A program made the position numbers and the translations under genes. From Pseudorhodoferax sp. Leaf274 (lineage in GTDB: Bacteria; Pseudomonadota; Gammaproteobacteria; Burkholderiales; Burkholderiaceae_C): a stretch of DNA of 64,000 nt. Position 1 is the stretch's first letter, and each line of letters begins with the position of its first letter. The stretch spans positions 454,781 through 518,780 of the forward strand of contig NZ_LMNA01000030.1 of NCBI RefSeq assembly GCF_001422445.1, read 5' to 3'. The notes below the pieces were generated by a model. It saw only the letters and a list, made by a program, of their open reading frames with translations. It did not search any database and was not told where the DNA came from. Of this stretch, positions 41,535 to 50,706 are shown in pieces.

Positions 41535-42451
41535 GGCAGCGGGACGGCCTCGACCATGGCGCGCACCTGCTCCACCGCGCCGCGGCCCGCGTCGCCGACG
41601 GGCACGAGCCGGTGCGCCACGGTCTGCGGCAGGATGGCCTGCACGTCGTCCGGCGCCACGTAGTCGCGCCCGGCCAGCAGGGCCTGGGCCTTGGCCGCGC
41701 GCACGACGGCGATGCCGGCGCGCGGCGACAGCCCCTGCAGGAACCAGCGGCCCGAGCGCGTGGCGGCGATCAGGTCCTGCACGTACTCGACCAGTGGCGG
41801 CGCCACGTGCACCTGCAGCACCTGCTGCTGCAGCGCCTGCAGCTGCGCGGCCGTCAGCAGCGCGGGCAGGGCGTCGACGAGTGCGCGCCGGTCTTCGCCG
41901 GCCAGCAGCAGGCGTTCGGCCGCGCGGTCGGGGTAGCCGATGGAGATGCGCATGAGGAAGCGGTCCAGCTGCGACTCGGGCAGCGCGAACGTGCCGAGCT
42001 GGTCCTGCGGATTCTGCGTGGCGATGACGAAGAAGGGGCGCGGCAGCGGCCGCGTGGCGCCCTCGACCGTCACCTGCTTCTCCTCCATGGCCTCGAGCAG
42101 CGCGCTCTGCGTCTTGGGGCTGGCGCGGTTGATCTCGTCGGCCAGGAGGATCTGCGCGAACAGCGGGCCGGGGTGGAAGACGAAGGCCTCCTTGCCGCGT
42201 TCGTAGACCGAGACGCCCGATAGGTCGGAGGGCATCAGGTCGGAGGTGAACTGCACGCGCGAGAACTGCAGGCCGAAGGTGCGCGCCAGCGCATGGGCCA
42301 GCGTGGTCTTGCCCACGCCAGGCACGTCCTCGATCAGCAGGTGGCCGCCCGCCAGCAGGCATGCCACGCAATCCTGGACCTGGGCCTCCTTGCCCACGAT
42401 CACGCCGTTGAGCTGGCGCAAGAGGTCCTTGACTTTCTCTTGTACGATCAT
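41531..42451 (-). CDS. MoxR-family AAA+ ATPase
   Basis: A 306-residue AAA+ ATPase. Walker A is DVPGVGKTTLAHALA (about 43-57), Walker B ILLADEINRASPKTQSALLEAMEE, sensor 1 VIATQNPQDQLGTFALPESQLDRFLMRI, and sensor 2 lies in LSPRAGIAVVRAAKAQALLAGRDYVAPDDV. It is the first gene of the MoxR-DUF58-transglutaminase-MltB unit and is divergent from an HDAC-family gene, with only 43 bases between starts. Likely role: chaperone-like ATPase for the envelope module. The start is preceded by a weak ribosome site. Confidence 0.93.
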   Translation of the reverse strand: MIVQEKVKDLLRQLNGVIVGKEAQVQDCVACLLAGGHLLIEDVPGVGKTTLAHALARTFGLQFSRVQFTSDLMPSDLSGVSVYERGKEAFVFHPGPLFAQILLADEINRASPKTQSALLEAMEEKQVTVEGATRPLPRPFFVIATQNPQDQLGTFALPESQLDRFLMRISIGYPDRAAERLLLAGEDRRALVDALPALLTAAQLQALQQQVLQVHVAPPLVEYVQDLIAATRSGRWFLQGLSPRAGIAVVRAAKAQALLAGRDYVAPDDVQAILPQTVAHRLVPVGDAGRGAVEQVRAMVEAVPLP

Positions 42452-42494
42452 CGCGAGACCTTACCCGAAAACAATTGCGAGAGAGACGACAGCC

Positions 42495-43448
42495 GTGAAC
42501 CAGACGGGATACTTCAGCCACCGCGATTGTTGGAAGCACGAGATGGGCCCGGGCCATCCGGAATGCCCCGAGCGGCTCGACGCCATCGAGGACCGCCTGC
42601 TCGTCTCGGGGGTGGGCGACGCGCTCGACCGGCGCGAGGCCCCGCTGGCCACGGTCGGCGACCTGGAACTGGCGCACGGCCGCATGCACGTGGCCGCCAT
42701 CCGCGGCATGACCGACAACCTGCAGGAGCAGATCGTGGCAGGCGGTCCCGCGCACGCGCAGATCGATCCCGACACCAGCATGAACGTGCACACCTGGAAT
42801 GCCGCGCTGCGGGCTGCCGGTGCCGCGCTGGCGGCCACCGACGCGGTGATCGGCGGTGAGCTGGAGAACGCCTTCTGCGCCGTGCGCCCGCCCGGCCACC
42901 ACGCCTGCCGCGACCAGGCCATGGGCTTCTGCTTCTTCAACAACGTGGCGATCGCCGCGCGCTACGCACTGGAGCGGCATGGCCTGTCGCGCGTGGCCAT
43001 CGTCGACTTCGACGTGCACCACGGCAACGGCACCGAGGACATCGTGGCCGGCGACCCGCGCATCCTGATGGCCAGCTTCTACCAGCACCCGTTCTATCCG
43101 ATGGACTGGAAGCACCGGCAGGCCGACAACCTCGTGAACCTGCCCGTGCCGGCCTACACGCGCGGCATGGACGTGCGCGAGATGATCGACATGCTCTGGC
43201 TGCCGCGGCTGGAGGCGCACAGGCCCGAGATGGTCTTCATCAGCGCCGGCTTCGACGCGCACCGCGAGGACGACATGGGCCAGCTCGGCCTGGTCGAGCA
43301 GGACTATGTGTGGATCACCGCCTGCATCAAGGACATCGCGCGCCGCCATGCCAAGGGCCGCATCGTGAGCTGCCTGGAAGGCGGCTACCACCTGGGCGCG
43401 CTGGCGCGCAGCGTGGAGGCGCACATCCGCGTGCTGGCCGACCTGTAA
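42495..43448 (+). CDS. Histone deacetylase family (class II) amidohydrolase
   Basis: A 317-residue deacetylase-fold enzyme. H135/H136 in RPPGHHA are the catalytic His pair. Zinc ligands are D173 and H175 (VDFDVHHGNGT) and the Asp in ISAGFDAH; CLEGGYHLGALARSVEAHI is the C-terminal substrate loop. Bacterial members act on acetylpolyamines or acetoin- or acyl-amide-like compounds, so histone activity is not implied. The GTG start (MNQTGYFSH) follows GAGAGACGACAGCC. It stands alone between divergent moxR and a ParA-like gene. Confidence 0.92.
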   Translation: MNQTGYFSHRDCWKHEMGPGHPECPERLDAIEDRLLVSGVGDALDRREAPLATVGDLELAHGRMHVAAIRGMTDNLQEQIVAGGPAHAQIDPDTSMNVHTWNAALRAAGAALAATDAVIGGELENAFCAVRPPGHHACRDQAMGFCFFNNVAIAARYALERHGLSRVAIVDFDVHHGNGTEDIVAGDPRILMASFYQHPFYPMDWKHRQADNLVNLPVPAYTRGMDVREMIDMLWLPRLEAHRPEMVFISAGFDAHREDDMGQLGLVEQDYVWITACIKDIARRHAKGRIVSCLEGGYHLGALARSVEAHIRVLADL

Positions 43449-43539
43449 CGCCACCTGCCGCGTGGCCGGCTGCGGCTACCATGGGCCGCTGCACCCCGCG
43501 CCGGGTGCGCATCCACACAACATCCCAGGGAGTCCACAC

Positions 43540-44223
43540 ATGGCAAACATCCATTTCATCGGCGGCGAGAAGGGCGGCGTCGGCAAGTCGCTGACATCGC
43601 GCCTGCTCGCGCAGTACTGCATCGACCGGCAGCTGCCGTTCACCGCCTTCGACACCGACCGCTCGCACGGCGCGCTGCTGCGCTTCTACGCAGACTATTC
43701 CGCGCCCGTGGCCATGGACCGCACCGAGGCGCTGGACGCCATCGTCGAGGCCGCGGTGGAGCAGCCCGAGCGCCGCGTGCTGGTCGACCTGGCCGCGCAG
43801 ACGCACGAGACGCTGGCCCAGTGGATGGAGGAGGCCAGCCTGCTGGCCGTGGCGGCCGACGAGGGCATCCAGCTGCACTACTGGCATGTGATGGACGCCG
43901 GCAAGGACTCGGCCGACCTGCTGGGCAAGCTGCTCGACCGCTTCGGCGAAGGCCTGCGCTACGTGCTGGTGCGCAACCAGGTGCGCGGCAGCGATTTCTC
44001 GGCACTCGAGCAGTCCGGCCAGCAGCAGCGCGCCGAGGCGCTGGGCGCCAAGGTGGTGCAGATCAAGAAGCTCAACGAGAGTGCGCTGCTCAAGATCGAC
44101 GGCGCCAGCAGCAGCTTCTGGAAGGCGACCACCTCCGGCGGCGGGCTGGGCCTGCTGGACCGCCAGCGCGTGAAGACCTGGCTGGCCGACAGCTACCGCG
44201 AGTTCGACACGGTCGGCCTGTGA
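43540..44223 (+). CDS. ParA/MinD-like P-loop ATPase
   Basis: A 227-residue P-loop protein. The Walker A is a ParA-type deviant (GGEKGGVGKSLTSRLL, signature Lys before the loop). FTAFDTDRSHGALLRFY follows, then VLVDLAAQTHETLAQWM as switch II. It lacks a recognisable ParB/DNA-binding extension. Related proteins in this family are annotated as mobilisation or nucleotide-binding proteins of unclear role. The stop overlaps the next start (GTGA), which ties it to a small ABC ATPase. AGGGAGTCCACAC precedes the ATG. Confidence 0.85.
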   Translation: MANIHFIGGEKGGVGKSLTSRLLAQYCIDRQLPFTAFDTDRSHGALLRFYADYSAPVAMDRTEALDAIVEAAVEQPERRVLVDLAAQTHETLAQWMEEASLLAVAADEGIQLHYWHVMDAGKDSADLLGKLLDRFGEGLRYVLVRNQVRGSDFSALEQSGQQQRAEALGAKVVQIKKLNESALLKIDGASSSFWKATTSGGGLGLLDRQRVKTWLADSYREFDTVGL

Positions 44224-44840
44224 TCGACATCCAGGGCCTGCGCTTCGCCTTTCCGGATGCGGCGGGCGAGGCGCCGCTGATCGCCGGCTGGTCGGCCCGC
44301 ATCGGCCCTGGCATCACGCTGCTGCACGGCGACACGGGCGCGGGCAAGAGCCTGCTGCTGCGGCTGCTGGCGGGCGTGCAGGCCGCCGATGCCGGCCGCC
44401 TGCAGATCGGCGACGCGGTGCTGGCCGATGCGCCGGAACGCTACCGCGCGCAGCTGTTCTTTGTCGATCCGGCCACGCAGCAGTTCGACCAGATGACGGG
44501 CCACGCCTGCCTGGCGCAGCTGGCCGGGGCCGATCCCGACATGGCCTTGCGCGATGCGCTGGTCGAGGGCTTCGGCCTGGCGCCGCACCTGGAGAAGTCG
44601 CTGTACATGCTGTCCACCGGCTCCAGGCGCAAGGTGTGGTTGGCCGCCGGGCTGGCCGGGCGCTGGCCGGTGCTGCTGCTGGACGAACCCACCGCCGCGC
44701 TGGACCAGGGTTCGGTGCGCTGCCTGTGGGATGCACTGGCCACCATCGGCGCGGCGCGCCAGCGCACCGTGCTCGTGGCCAGCAGCGAGGCCGTCACGGC
44801 CGTGCCGCTGACTGCGCGCATCGACCTGCCGCTCTATTGA
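44220..44840 (+). CDS. Small ABC-type ATPase without a membrane partner
   Basis: A 206-residue single-NBD ABC protein. Walker A is GDTGAGKSLLLRLL, the signature LSTGSRRKVWLAAGLA (S-T-G replacing S-G-G) and Walker B VLLLDEPTAALD, with QQFDQMTGH as the Q-loop. ABC ATPases of this short form normally have a permease nearby; none is present. The GTG start overlaps the ParA-like stop. The pair looks like a functional unit of two P-loop proteins whose partner is not encoded here. Its 3' end lies two bases from the convergent dehydrogenase gene. Confidence 0.85.
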   Translation: MIDIQGLRFAFPDAAGEAPLIAGWSARIGPGITLLHGDTGAGKSLLLRLLAGVQAADAGRLQIGDAVLADAPERYRAQLFFVDPATQQFDQMTGHACLAQLAGADPDMALRDALVEGFGLAPHLEKSLYMLSTGSRRKVWLAAGLAGRWPVLLLDEPTAALDQGSVRCLWDALATIGAARQRTVLVASSEAVTAVPLTARIDLPLY

Positions 44841-44841
44841 C

Positions 44842-45828
44842 TCAGCTGCGGTCGCGGTCCTGCGTGGCCAGCAGCACGCCGAGCGCCACGGCGCCCAGCA
44901 CGGCAAGTCCAAGGCCCAGCGCCAGCTTGTTTTTGGGCTTGGGTTCGGGCCGGAAGCCGCCGTGCACGGCCGGATGGCGCGAGGCGTCGAACAGGTTGCC
45001 TTGCGAGATGGGCGTGCGCTGGGCGCGGGCCAGCGCACGGTCGGCCATCCACTTGCCGATGCGGCCCGTGGTAGCCGGCGCCGCCGCCTGGGCCAGCCGG
45101 CCGGCCAGCGCAGCCGAGCCCAGCCACAGCGTGGGCCGCGGCCGGCGTGCCAGCCGCACGATGGCGCTGGCCACGGCATCCGGATCGACCAACGGCGGCG
45201 GTGGCGCGAGCTTGCGCCCGGTGTAGTTGGCACCGTGGCGCAGGCCCGGCGTGTCGACGAAGGTGGGGCAGACATCGCAGACCTGCACGCCCGGCAGGTC
45301 CGACAGCTCCGCCCGCAGCGCGGCCGACCAGCCGCGCAGGCCGAACTTGCTGGCCGTGTAGGCGCCGGCGTAGGGCGTGGCGACCCAGCCGCCCAGCGAG
45401 ATCATGTTGATCAGCACGCCGCTGCCCTGGCTGCGGAAATGCGGCAGCACCGCATGGGCGCCATGCATGTGGCCGAGCAGGTTGGCCTCGACCACGCGGC
45501 GGTGCGCTTCCATGGGCGTGGCCTCGAAGCGGCCCACGGCGCCCACGCCCACGTTGTTGATCCAGACGTCGATGCCGCCGAAGCGCCGCAGCGCCGCACC
45601 GGCCAGTGCGCGCACGGCCTTGGCGTCGGTGACGTCGGTGGGCACGGCGATGGCCTGGGCGCCGAACCGGGCGCATTGCGCGGCCACGCGCTCCAGGGCT
45701 TCGGTGCCGCGTGCCGCCAGCACCAGCCGCGCACGCTGCTGCGCGAAGGCCAGGGCGGTGGCACGGCCGATGCCGCTGGAGGCGCCGGTGATGACGACGA
45801 CGGGGGAAGGGGGGAGGGTGGAGCGCAT
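44842..45828 (-). CDS. Short-chain dehydrogenase/reductase with a C-terminal membrane anchor
   Basis: A 328-residue classical SDR. The cofactor motif is [19 protein letters not shown], followed by NNVGVGA, the catalytic Ser region [24 protein letters not shown] (Y-x-x-x-K) and NPT-like [11 protein letters not shown]. Residues about 240-328 extend the usual 250-residue fold and end with a hydrophobic helix ([20 protein letters not shown]) and a charged tail, so the enzyme is probably tail-anchored in the membrane. The substrate is unknown. It is divergent from etfB. Confidence 0.9.
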   Translation of the reverse strand: MRSTLPPSPVVVITGASSGIGRATALAFAQQRARLVLAARGTEALERVAAQCARFGAQAIAVPTDVTDAKAVRALAGAALRRFGGIDVWINNVGVGAVGRFEATPMEAHRRVVEANLLGHMHGAHAVLPHFRSQGSGVLINMISLGGWVATPYAGAYTASKFGLRGWSAALRAELSDLPGVQVCDVCPTFVDTPGLRHGANYTGRKLAPPPPLVDPDAVASAIVRLARRPRPTLWLGSAALAGRLAQAAAPATTGRIGKWMADRALARAQRTPISQGNLFDASRHPAVHGGFRPEPKPKNKLALGLGLAVLGAVALGVLLATQDRDRS

Positions 45829-46144
45829 TCTTGTTTCGGTGCGTTGTGCTCGTGATGACGGAGCGCACAGCATAGTTGCAATGGCAGTGCCCCACGCTGA
45901 AGTGCCTGTGACCGCAGGCATCTTCGGCAACGGTCCGACACAGGGCCGGCGTGCAGCCCTACAGGGCAAGGCACGGCGGCTGCGTGCGCGCGTGGGCGCG
46001 TGCGGGGGCCTGCGGGCGCGCAGGTGTTTCCACTGTCCCGCCGGTGTCTTTGCCGGGGGTGTCCCGGCAGGGGCGCGCACTAGAATCCGGCAGTTTTTGT
46101 TCCTGCAGCCTGCGCAAGCAGCAAATGAAAGAGGAGTCGCATCA
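45829..46144 (+). promoter_or_regulatory. 316-bp divergent gap with the etfBA promoter
   Basis: TAGAAT at 46081-46086 is a likely -10 about 60 bp before etfB; no good -35 lies 17 bp upstream. GAAAGAGGAGTCGCATCA carries the etfB ribosome site. The remaining GC-rich sequence has no ORF or clear dyad that I can support. Confidence 0.5.
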
Positions 46145-46894
46145 ATGAAGGTCCTGGTTCCCGTCAAGCGCGTGGTCGACTACAACGTGAAGGTCCGCGT
46201 GAAGTCCGACGGCAGCGGCGTCGACATCGCCAACGTCAAGATGAGCATGAACCCGTTCGACGAGATCGCCGTCGAAGAAGCCGTGCGCCTGAAGGAAAAG
46301 GGCGTGGTCACCGAAGTCATCGCCGTGTCCTGCGGCGTGCAGCAGTGCCAGGAAACCCTGCGCACCGCCATGGCCATCGGCGCCGACCGCGCCATCCTGG
46401 TCCAGACCGACGCCGAGCTGCAACCCCTGGCCGTGGCCAAGCTGCTCAAGGCCCTGGTCGACAAGGAACAGCCCGGCCTCATCATCCTCGGCAAGCAGGC
46501 CATCGACGACGACGCCAACCAGACCGGCCAGATGCTGGCGGCCCTGGCCGACCTGCCGCAGGCCACCTTCGCCAGCAAGGTCGAAGTGGCTGGCGACAAG
46601 GTCAAGGTCACGCGCGAGGTCGACGGCGGCCTGGAGACGCTGGAGCTGTCCACGCCCGCCGTCATCACCACCGACCTGCGCCTGAACGAGCCGCGCTACG
46701 TCACGCTGCCCAACATCATGAAGGCCAAGAAGAAGCAGCTGGACACCTTCAAGCCCGAGGACCTGGGCGTGGACGTGGCCAGCAAGCTCAAGACGCTGAA
46801 GGTCTCCGAGCCGCCCAAGCGCAGCGCCGGCATCAAGGTGCCCGATGTGGCCACGCTGGTCGCCAAGCTCAAGACCGAAGCCAAGGTCATCTGA
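46145..46894 (+). CDS. etfB: Electron transfer flavoprotein beta subunit
   Basis: A 249-residue EtfB of standard length. [38 protein letters not shown] and [23 protein letters not shown] are typical, and [43 protein letters not shown] is the family signature segment that includes the AMP-binding and partner-docking loop. With EtfA it passes electrons from acyl-CoA dehydrogenases (including those at 4.4 and 47.9 kb) to the ETF:ubiquinone oxidoreductase. A ribosome site AAGAGGAGTC precedes the ATG; etfA follows after 14 bases. Confidence 0.96.
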   Translation: MKVLVPVKRVVDYNVKVRVKSDGSGVDIANVKMSMNPFDEIAVEEAVRLKEKGVVTEVIAVSCGVQQCQETLRTAMAIGADRAILVQTDAELQPLAVAKLLKALVDKEQPGLIILGKQAIDDDANQTGQMLAALADLPQATFASKVEVAGDKVKVTREVDGGLETLELSTPAVITTDLRLNEPRYVTLPNIMKAKKKQLDTFKPEDLGVDVASKLKTLKVSEPPKRSAGIKVPDVATLVAKLKTEAKVI

Positions 46895-46908
46895 AGGAGA
46901 ACAAGAAC

Positions 46909-47841
46909 ATGACCATCCTCGTCATCGCTGAACACGACAACGCCTCCGTCAAGAGCGCCACCCTGAACACCGTCACCGCCGCCGTCGCCTGTGGTGGCGA
47001 TGTGCACGTGCTGGTCGCCGGCGAGAACGCTGGCGAAGCCGCCAAGGCTGCCGCGCAGATCGCCGGCGTGGCCAAGGTGCTGCTCGCCGACGGCGCCGGC
47101 CTGGGCCACGGCCTGGCCGAGAACGTGGCCGCCCAGGTGCTGGCCATCGCCGGCAACTACAGCCACATCCTGTTCCCGGCCACCGCCAGCGGCAAGAACG
47201 TCGCCCCGCGCGTGGCCGCCAAGCTGGACGTGAGCCAGATCAGCGACATCACCAAGGTCGACGGCCCCGACACCTTCGAGCGCCCGATCTACGCCGGCAA
47301 CGCGATCGCCACCGTGCAGAGCGGCGACAGCGTCAAGGTCATCACCGTGCGCGGCACCGGCTTCGACGCTGCAGCCGCCACGGGTGGCTCCGCTGCCGTC
47401 GAAAGCCTGTCGGCCGTGGCAGCCAGCGACAAGAGCAGCTTCGTCGGCTCGGAGATCGCCAAGAGCGAGCGCCCGGAACTGACGGCGGCCAAGATCATCG
47501 TCTCCGGTGGCCGTGCCCTGGGCAGCGCCGAGAAGTTCACCGAAGTCATGACCCCGCTGGCCGACAAGCTGGGCGCGGCCATCGGCGCCAGCCGCGCGGC
47601 CGTGGACGCAGGCTACGCCCCCAACGACCTGCAGGTCGGCCAGACCGGCAAGATCGTGGCACCGCAGCTGTACATCGCAGCCGGCATCTCGGGCGCGATC
47701 CAGCATCTGGCCGGCATGAAGGACAGCAAGGTCATCGTGGCCATCAACAAGGACCCCGAGGCACCGATCTTCTCGGTGGCCGACTACGGACTGGAGGCGG
47801 ACCTGTTCGTCGCCGTGCCGGAACTGGTCAAGGCCCTGTGA
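46909..47841 (+). CDS. etfA: Electron transfer flavoprotein alpha subunit
   Basis: A 310-residue EtfA. The N-terminal half ends around residue 190; the FAD-binding C-terminal half has [78 protein letters not shown], the diagnostic FAD signature. It heterodimerises with EtfB. AAGGAGAACAAGAAC precedes the ATG. A strong terminator lies 28 bases after the stop, so etfBA probably forms its own transcript, although an acyl-CoA dehydrogenase gene follows. Confidence 0.96.
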   Translation: MTILVIAEHDNASVKSATLNTVTAAVACGGDVHVLVAGENAGEAAKAAAQIAGVAKVLLADGAGLGHGLAENVAAQVLAIAGNYSHILFPATASGKNVAPRVAAKLDVSQISDITKVDGPDTFERPIYAGNAIATVQSGDSVKVITVRGTGFDAAAATGGSAAVESLSAVAASDKSSFVGSEIAKSERPELTAAKIIVSGGRALGSAEKFTEVMTPLADKLGAAIGASRAAVDAGYAPNDLQVGQTGKIVAPQLYIAAGISGAIQHLAGMKDSKVIVAINKDPEAPIFSVADYGLEADLFVAVPELVKAL

Positions 47842-47869
47842 GGACCTGAGCCCCCACGGTCCAGTGCAA

Positions 47870-47895
47870 GGGCATCGCAGCGCGATGCCCTTTTT
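47870..47895 (+). terminator. Rho-independent terminator after etfA
   Basis: GGGCATCGC (47870-47878) pairs perfectly with GCGATGCCC (47882-47890) around AGC, followed by TTTTT. It ends 30 bases before the next start codon, leaving no room for a full promoter between them. Confidence 0.9.
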
Positions 47896-47925
47896 CATTT
47901 CAGAAGACAGAACGAGGAGATTCGG

Positions 47926-49713
47926 ATGGCCTACACCGCGCCGCTGAAGGACATGCTGTTCAACATCCGCCACCTGGCGCGCATCGACGAGATCGCGCAG
48001 CTGCCGGGCTTCGAGGACGCGGGCCTGGAGACGGCGCAGGCCGTGCTCGAAGAGTCGGCCCGCTTCAACCAGGACGTGGTGGCGCCGCTGAACGAAGCCG
48101 GCGACCGCAACCCCTCGGCCTGGAGCGACGGCGTGGTGACCACCACTCCGGGCTTCAAGGATGCGTTCAAGCAGTTCGCAGCGGGCGGGTGGCAGGGCCT
48201 GCAGCACCCGGCCGACTTCGGCGGCCAGGGCCTGCCCAAGACCATCGGCGCGGCCTGCGGCGAGATGCTGAATTCGGCCAACCTGAGCTTCGCGCTGTGC
48301 CCGCTGCTGACGGACGGCGCCATCGAGGCGCTGCTGACGGCCGGCAGCGAGCAGCTCCAGGCCACCTACCTGGAACGGCTCGTCAGCGGCGAGTGGACCG
48401 GCACCATGAACCTGACCGAGCCGCAGGCCGGCAGCGACCTGGCCCTGGTGCGCACGCGCGCCGAGCCCCTGCCCGACGGGCGCTACAAGCTCTTCGGCAC
48501 CAAGATCTTCATCACCTACGGCGAGCACGACATGGCGGACAACATCGTCCACCTGGTGCTGGCCCGCGTGCAGGGCGCGCCCGAGGGCGTCAAGGGCATC
48601 AGCCTGTTCGTGGCGCCCAAGTTCCTCGTGAACGCCGACGGCTCGCCGGGCCAGCGCAACGACGTGCGCTGCGTGAGCATCGAGCACAAGCTGGGCATCA
48701 AGGCCAGCCCCACCGCCGTGCTGCAGTTCGGCGACGCGGGCGAGGGGGCCATCGGCGAGCTGGTCGGCGAGGAAAACCGCGGCCTCGAATACATGTTCAT
48801 CATGATGAACGCGGCGCGCTACGCCGTGGGCGTGCAGGGCATCGCGGTGGCCGAGAGCGCCTACCAGAAGGCTGCCGCCTTCGCCAAGGACCGCGTGCAG
48901 AGCCGCCCGGTGGACGGCAGCGTGGCCGGCAGCGCCTCCATCGTCCACCACCCCGACGTGCGCCGCATGCTGATGACCATGCGCGCGTTGACCGAGGGCT
49001 GCCGCGCCATGGCCAGCGTGGCGGCTGCAGCGTACGACGCCGCCCACCACCATCCCGACGCCCAGGTGCGCAAGGACAACCAGGCCTTCTACGAGTTCAT
49101 GGTGCCGCTGGTCAAGGGCTACAGCACCGAGATGAGCCTGGAGGTGACCTCGCTGGGCGTGCAGGTGCACGGCGGCATGGGCTTCATCGAGGAAACGGGC
49201 GCGGCGCAGTTCTACCGCGATGCGCGCATCCTGCCGATCTACGAGGGCACGACCGCGATCCAGGCCAACGACCTCGTGGGCCGCAAGACCGCGCGCGATG
49301 GGGGCAAGGGCGCCAAGGCCATCGCCGCCCAGGTGGAGGCGACCGAGGCAGAGCTCGCCGCCAGCGGCAGCGCCGACGCCCAGGCCGTGGCGCGCCGGCT
49401 GGCCGCCGCGCGCCAGGCCTTCGCCGAGGTGGTGGACTTCATCGCGGGCGCGAGCCGCAGCGACCCCAACGCGGTCTACGCCGGCTCCGTGCCCTACCTG
49501 CTGCTGGCCGGCAACCTGGTGGCGGGCTGGCAACTGGCGCGCGGCCTGCTCGCGGCCGAGCAGCACCGTGGCGAAGATCCGGCCTTCATGCAGGCCAAGA
49601 TCGCCACTGCGCGCTTCTATGCCGAGCACATCCTGACCCGCGTGCCGGGCCAGCGCGACGCCATCGTCGACGGTGCCGCCTCGGTGACAGCGCTGCCGCT
49701 CGAAGCCTTCTGA
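47926..49713 (+). CDS. Acyl-CoA dehydrogenase, long (DmdC-like/C-terminal-extended) type
   Basis: A 595-residue ACAD, about 200 residues longer than classic ones. MAYTAPLKDMLFNIRHL is the typical N-terminus of this subgroup. The middle domain has WTGTMNLTEPQAGSDLALVRTRA and KIFITYGEHDM; the C-terminal fold has VQVHGGMGFIEETGAAQFYRDARILPIYEGTTAIQANDLVGRK with the catalytic Glu in YEGTTA. The extra C-terminal helical domain (about 470-595) matches DmdC and FadE-like members acting on 3-methylthiopropanoyl-CoA or acyl-CoAs of varied length. AACGAGGAGATTCGG precedes the ATG. ETF is encoded immediately upstream. Confidence 0.94.
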   Translation: MAYTAPLKDMLFNIRHLARIDEIAQLPGFEDAGLETAQAVLEESARFNQDVVAPLNEAGDRNPSAWSDGVVTTTPGFKDAFKQFAAGGWQGLQHPADFGGQGLPKTIGAACGEMLNSANLSFALCPLLTDGAIEALLTAGSEQLQATYLERLVSGEWTGTMNLTEPQAGSDLALVRTRAEPLPDGRYKLFGTKIFITYGEHDMADNIVHLVLARVQGAPEGVKGISLFVAPKFLVNADGSPGQRNDVRCVSIEHKLGIKASPTAVLQFGDAGEGAIGELVGEENRGLEYMFIMMNAARYAVGVQGIAVAESAYQKAAAFAKDRVQSRPVDGSVAGSASIVHHPDVRRMLMTMRALTEGCRAMASVAAAAYDAAHHHPDAQVRKDNQAFYEFMVPLVKGYSTEMSLEVTSLGVQVHGGMGFIEETGAAQFYRDARILPIYEGTTAIQANDLVGRKTARDGGKGAKAIAAQVEATEAELAASGSADAQAVARRLAAARQAFAEVVDFIAGASRSDPNAVYAGSVPYLLLAGNLVAGWQLARGLLAAEQHRGEDPAFMQAKIATARFYAEHILTRVPGQRDAIVDGAASVTALPLEAF

Positions 49714-49739
49714 CAATACAAGACCACCCGAGGAGACCC

Positions 49740-50693
49740 ATGTCCAAACTGCCTGGCGCCCTGGCCGACCTGCCGCTGCCCATCATCGGCTCGCCGCTGT
49801 TCATCATCAGCAACCCCAAGCTCGTCATCGCGCAGTGCACGGCCGGCGTGGTCGGCTCCATGCCTTCGCTCAATGCGCGGCCGGCGGAGCTGCTGGAGGA
49901 GTGGCTCATCGAGATCACCGAGGGCCTGGCCGCCTGGAACCGCGACCACCCGGACCAGCCGGCCGCGCCGTTCGCGATCAACCAGATCGTGCACAAGTCC
50001 AACGAGCGGCTGGAACACGACATGGCGCTGTGCGTGAAGTACAAGGTGCCGATCATCATCACCTCGCTGGGCGCGCGCGAGGACATCAACGCCGCGGCGC
50101 ACAGCTATGGCGGCGTGGTGCTGCACGACATCATCAACAACCGGTTCGCGCGCAAGGCGATCGAGAAGGGCGCCGACGGCCTGATCGCGGTGGCCGCCGG
50201 TGCCGGCGGCCATGCGGGCGTGAAGAGCCCGTTCGCGCTGGTCCAGGAGATCCGCCAGTGGTTCGACGGCCCGGTGGCGCTGTCGGGCAGCATCGCCACA
50301 GGTGGCGCCGTGCTGGCGGCGCAGGCCATGGGCGCCGACTTCGCCTACATCGGCTCGGCCTTCATCGCCACCGAGGAAGCGCGCGCGGCAGAGGGCTACA
50401 AGCAGGCCATCGTCGCCGGCACGTCCGACGACATCGTCTACAGCAACCTGTTCACGGGCGTGCACGGCAACTACCTGGCGCCCAGCATCCGCGCGGCCGG
50501 GCTCGACCCGGAGAACCTGCCCGAGAGCGACCCGAGCAAGATGAACTTCGGCGGCGACGCCAAGAAGGCCTGGAAGGACATCTGGGGCTGCGGCCAGGGC
50601 ATCGGCGTGGTCGACAAGGTGCGCCCGGCCGGCGAATTCATCGCGCAACTGCGCCGCGAGTACGACACCGCGCGCCGCCGCCTGCTGGCCTGA
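49740..50693 (+). CDS. Nitronate monooxygenase/2-nitropropane dioxygenase family protein
   Basis: A 317-residue FMN TIM-barrel protein. It has LPIIGSPLFIISNPKLVIAQCTAGVVGSMPSLNARP, then VLHDIINNRFARKAIEKGADGLIAVAAGAGGHAG, the G-A-G-G-H-A-G phosphate/FMN loop with the catalytic-type His, and ALSGSIATGGAVLAAQAMGADFAYIGSAFIATEEA. Members oxidise nitronates or act as flavin-dependent enoyl reductases. It begins 26 bases after the acyl-CoA dehydrogenase gene with GAGGAGACCC ahead of the ATG, so co-transcription is likely. Its role in the acyl-CoA pathway is unknown. Confidence 0.92.
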   Translation: MSKLPGALADLPLPIIGSPLFIISNPKLVIAQCTAGVVGSMPSLNARPAELLEEWLIEITEGLAAWNRDHPDQPAAPFAINQIVHKSNERLEHDMALCVKYKVPIIITSLGAREDINAAAHSYGGVVLHDIINNRFARKAIEKGADGLIAVAAGAGGHAGVKSPFALVQEIRQWFDGPVALSGSIATGGAVLAAQAMGADFAYIGSAFIATEEARAAEGYKQAIVAGTSDDIVYSNLFTGVHGNYLAPSIRAAGLDPENLPESDPSKMNFGGDAKKAWKDIWGCGQGIGVVDKVRPAGEFIAQLRREYDTARRRLLA

Positions 50694-50706
50694 AGCGCCT
50701 GGCTCC

